From the NCBI GenBank assembly GCA_947495035.1, contig CANLXI010000008.1, positions 124,001 through 188,000 of the forward strand: a stretch of 64,000 bases of DNA, given 5' to 3'. Of this stretch, positions 63,042-64,000 are shown piece after piece. The translations under genes were made by a program, and so were the position numbers. The stretch is from an uncultured Granulosicoccus sp. Its GTDB lineage: Bacteria > Pseudomonadota > Gammaproteobacteria > Granulosicoccales > Granulosicoccaceae. Within the stretch, counting starts at the first letter, position 1, and every line of letters starts with the position of its first letter. Below the pieces are notes generated by a model. The model did no database searches. It was not told the origin of the DNA and worked only from the letters and a program-made list of their open reading frames with translations.

Positions 63042-64000
63042 TCATACCGATGCGGACAGTCTGCTGATGACCTCGTCGCCCTCATCGAGTCTTTCAGCGG
63101 CAACACTCTCTCCCTCGCAGACGCGCAGGAGCAGTGCGCCCAGTGGTGGCAGCAGATTGCCTGCACTCGGCCGGCCATCGAAGGCGGCGCTGGCGTCGAA
63201 GTCGATCTGATGCCCGACTCGTCTTGTGGTCTGCGGATTGGCAGACAGTTTGATGGTCGGAGCGATCGCACTGCCGTAAGGGTTGCCAGGTCCTGTCGTG
63301 AACAACACCAGTTGCGCACCGGAGGCCACCATCGAGCTGATCGATTCGGGAGAGAGTGCCGGCGTGTCCATCAGGCACAGGCCAGCAGATGCCGGCAGCA
63401 ATTCTCCCTGTGCCAGCGCTGCGATGATTCCGGTGGTGCCAGCCTTGGCAATGGCACCTCGGGATTTCTCGACCAGCGTCGTGATGCCGCCGTCGTGATT
63501 CTGAGGTCCGGGATTGCCCAGGGTGAGATCCCTGCCCGCTGCTCTGGCAATCTCGTGTCTGTCGATCACCAGCTTTTGCAGACGTTCGGCAATCCTGCGG
63601 GTCTGACAACGTTGATAGAGGTCCTGTTCGGCGCCGCTCCATTCCACGGTTTCGCTGATGACCACCGTGCCACCGGCGTGGACGAGTTCGTCGGCCAGCC
63701 GCCCGCAGAGGGGATTGCTGACCATGCCTGATGAAGCGTCGGAGTGCCCGCATTCCATCGCGACGGCCAGAGTGTCTGTCTTGCAGGGCTGGCGTCTGAC
63801 ACTGGCGAGCTGCTGTTGCATTTCATTGCCTATGACGCTCGCCAGTTCCGTCAGATGAACGGTATCCTCTCCGCATTCCTGCAGGGAAAACCCTGCACAG
63901 AGCCTGCCCTGTTCGGTGATGACGGACTGATAGCGCTGACGCATGTGACGATCTGCCGCCAGCAGTATGACGCCACCGACATTCGGATGGCAGGCCAGCT
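63042..64000 (-). CDS. UxaA-family hydro-lyase (altronate/galactarate dehydratase type), 5' end missing
   Basis: The frame stays open to the window end; the bases beyond the first ATG (63944) encode LACHPNVGGVILLAADRH, a family segment, so the gene begins outside. Other features: MECGHSDASSGMVSNPLCGRLADELVHAGGTVV, with the Asp/Ser/Asn cluster of the iron-dependent dehydratases, and VLFTTGPGNPYGSAIAPTIKLSANP. Relatives include altronate and D-galactarate dehydratases and the SuyB subunit of sulfolactate sulfo-lyase; which substrate applies cannot be told from this part. Confidence 0.85.
   Translation of the reverse strand, partial: LACHPNVGGVILLAADRHMRQRYQSVITEQGRLCAGFSLQECGEDTVHLTELASVIGNEMQQQLASVRRQPCKTDTLAVAMECGHSDASSGMVSNPLCGRLADELVHAGGTVVISETVEWSGAEQDLYQRCQTRRIAERLQKLVIDRHEIARAAGRDLTLGNPGPQNHDGGITTLVEKSRGAIAKAGTTGIIAALAQGELLPASAGLCLMDTPALSPESISSMVASGAQLVLFTTGPGNPYGSAIAPTIKLSANPQTTRRVGHQIDFDASAAFDGRPSAGNLLPPLGALLLRVCEGESVAAERLDEGDEVISRLSASV

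Noticed and set aside
62151..63731. 526-residue plus-strand frame
   Set aside because: It lies opposite the barrel-protein and dehydratase genes, the second of which has clear family motifs; the plus frame has none.

Overview
The window looks like a chromosomal segment of a marine-type gammaproteobacterium. The evidence is a tolA-tolB-pal-cpoB run followed by a tRNA-Lys gene, moderately high GC, and many solute importers (TRAP, tripartite tricarboxylate, ABC, sodium-solute symporter) together with several sulfatases. A Granulosicoccus-like lineage would fit, but that is inference only. No integrase, transposase, CRISPR array, rRNA or phage structural gene was seen.

Layout. 1-4.6 kb: Tol-Pal envelope genes and tRNA-Lys(TTT). 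5-14 kb: a class III cyclase, then a lower-GC block with a LysR regulator, NudE and a five-gene operon on the minus strand (symporter, 99-aa membrane protein, two luciferase-like flavin monooxygenases, flavin reductase), probably for uptake and oxidation of an unidentified small molecule. 14.5-16.5 kb: a membrane methyltransferase and a MocR-type regulator. 16.6-22.3 kb: a complete seven-gene Nit1C-type cluster (Sll0783-like protein, nitrilase, radical SAM, N-acyltransferase, AIR-synthase-like, MSMEG_0570-like, flavoprotein), the cluster linked to nitrogen starvation and cyanide/nitrile nitrogen use. 22.6-28.4 kb: a lipoprotein nuclease, a His-rich periplasmic protein, a Crp/Fnr regulator, and a multicopper oxidase / cytochrome c' / diheme cytochrome operon. 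28.6-33.1 kb: a Bcr-type efflux pump with its MarR regulator, a hybrid histidine kinase, and a LysE exporter. 33.4-42.5 kb: amidase, LysR, a uraD-TRAP transporter-racemase operon (ureide/purine nitrogen) and a taurine/sulfonate-type ABC importer.

42.8-60.6 kb: two related sulfatase plus tripartite tricarboxylate transporter (TTT) modules, with GntR and LysR regulators and three sulfatases in total. Between the second and third sulfatase sits the most unusual locus of the window (49.9-56.1 kb). It encodes a 1593-residue protein with two ILEI/FAM3-like domains, a LamG-like domain, a long beta-rich region and ten 29-residue amphipathic repeats; then an 89-residue Nif11-like small protein; then an unrecognised 354-residue protein. 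The three genes are tightly packed on one strand and form the best candidate for an undescribed system.

60.7-64 kb: a LysR gene, a glycoside-hydrolase-like barrel protein and a UxaA-family sugar-acid dehydratase that runs off the end of the window.

Several perfect or near-perfect inverted repeats lie next to regulators (MarR at 30317-30338, LysR at 35687-35705, Crp/Fnr at 24440-24453, GntR at 48125-48139) and are proposed as operators. One TctB gene (59.1-59.6 kb) lacks any standard start codon for its first membrane helix.
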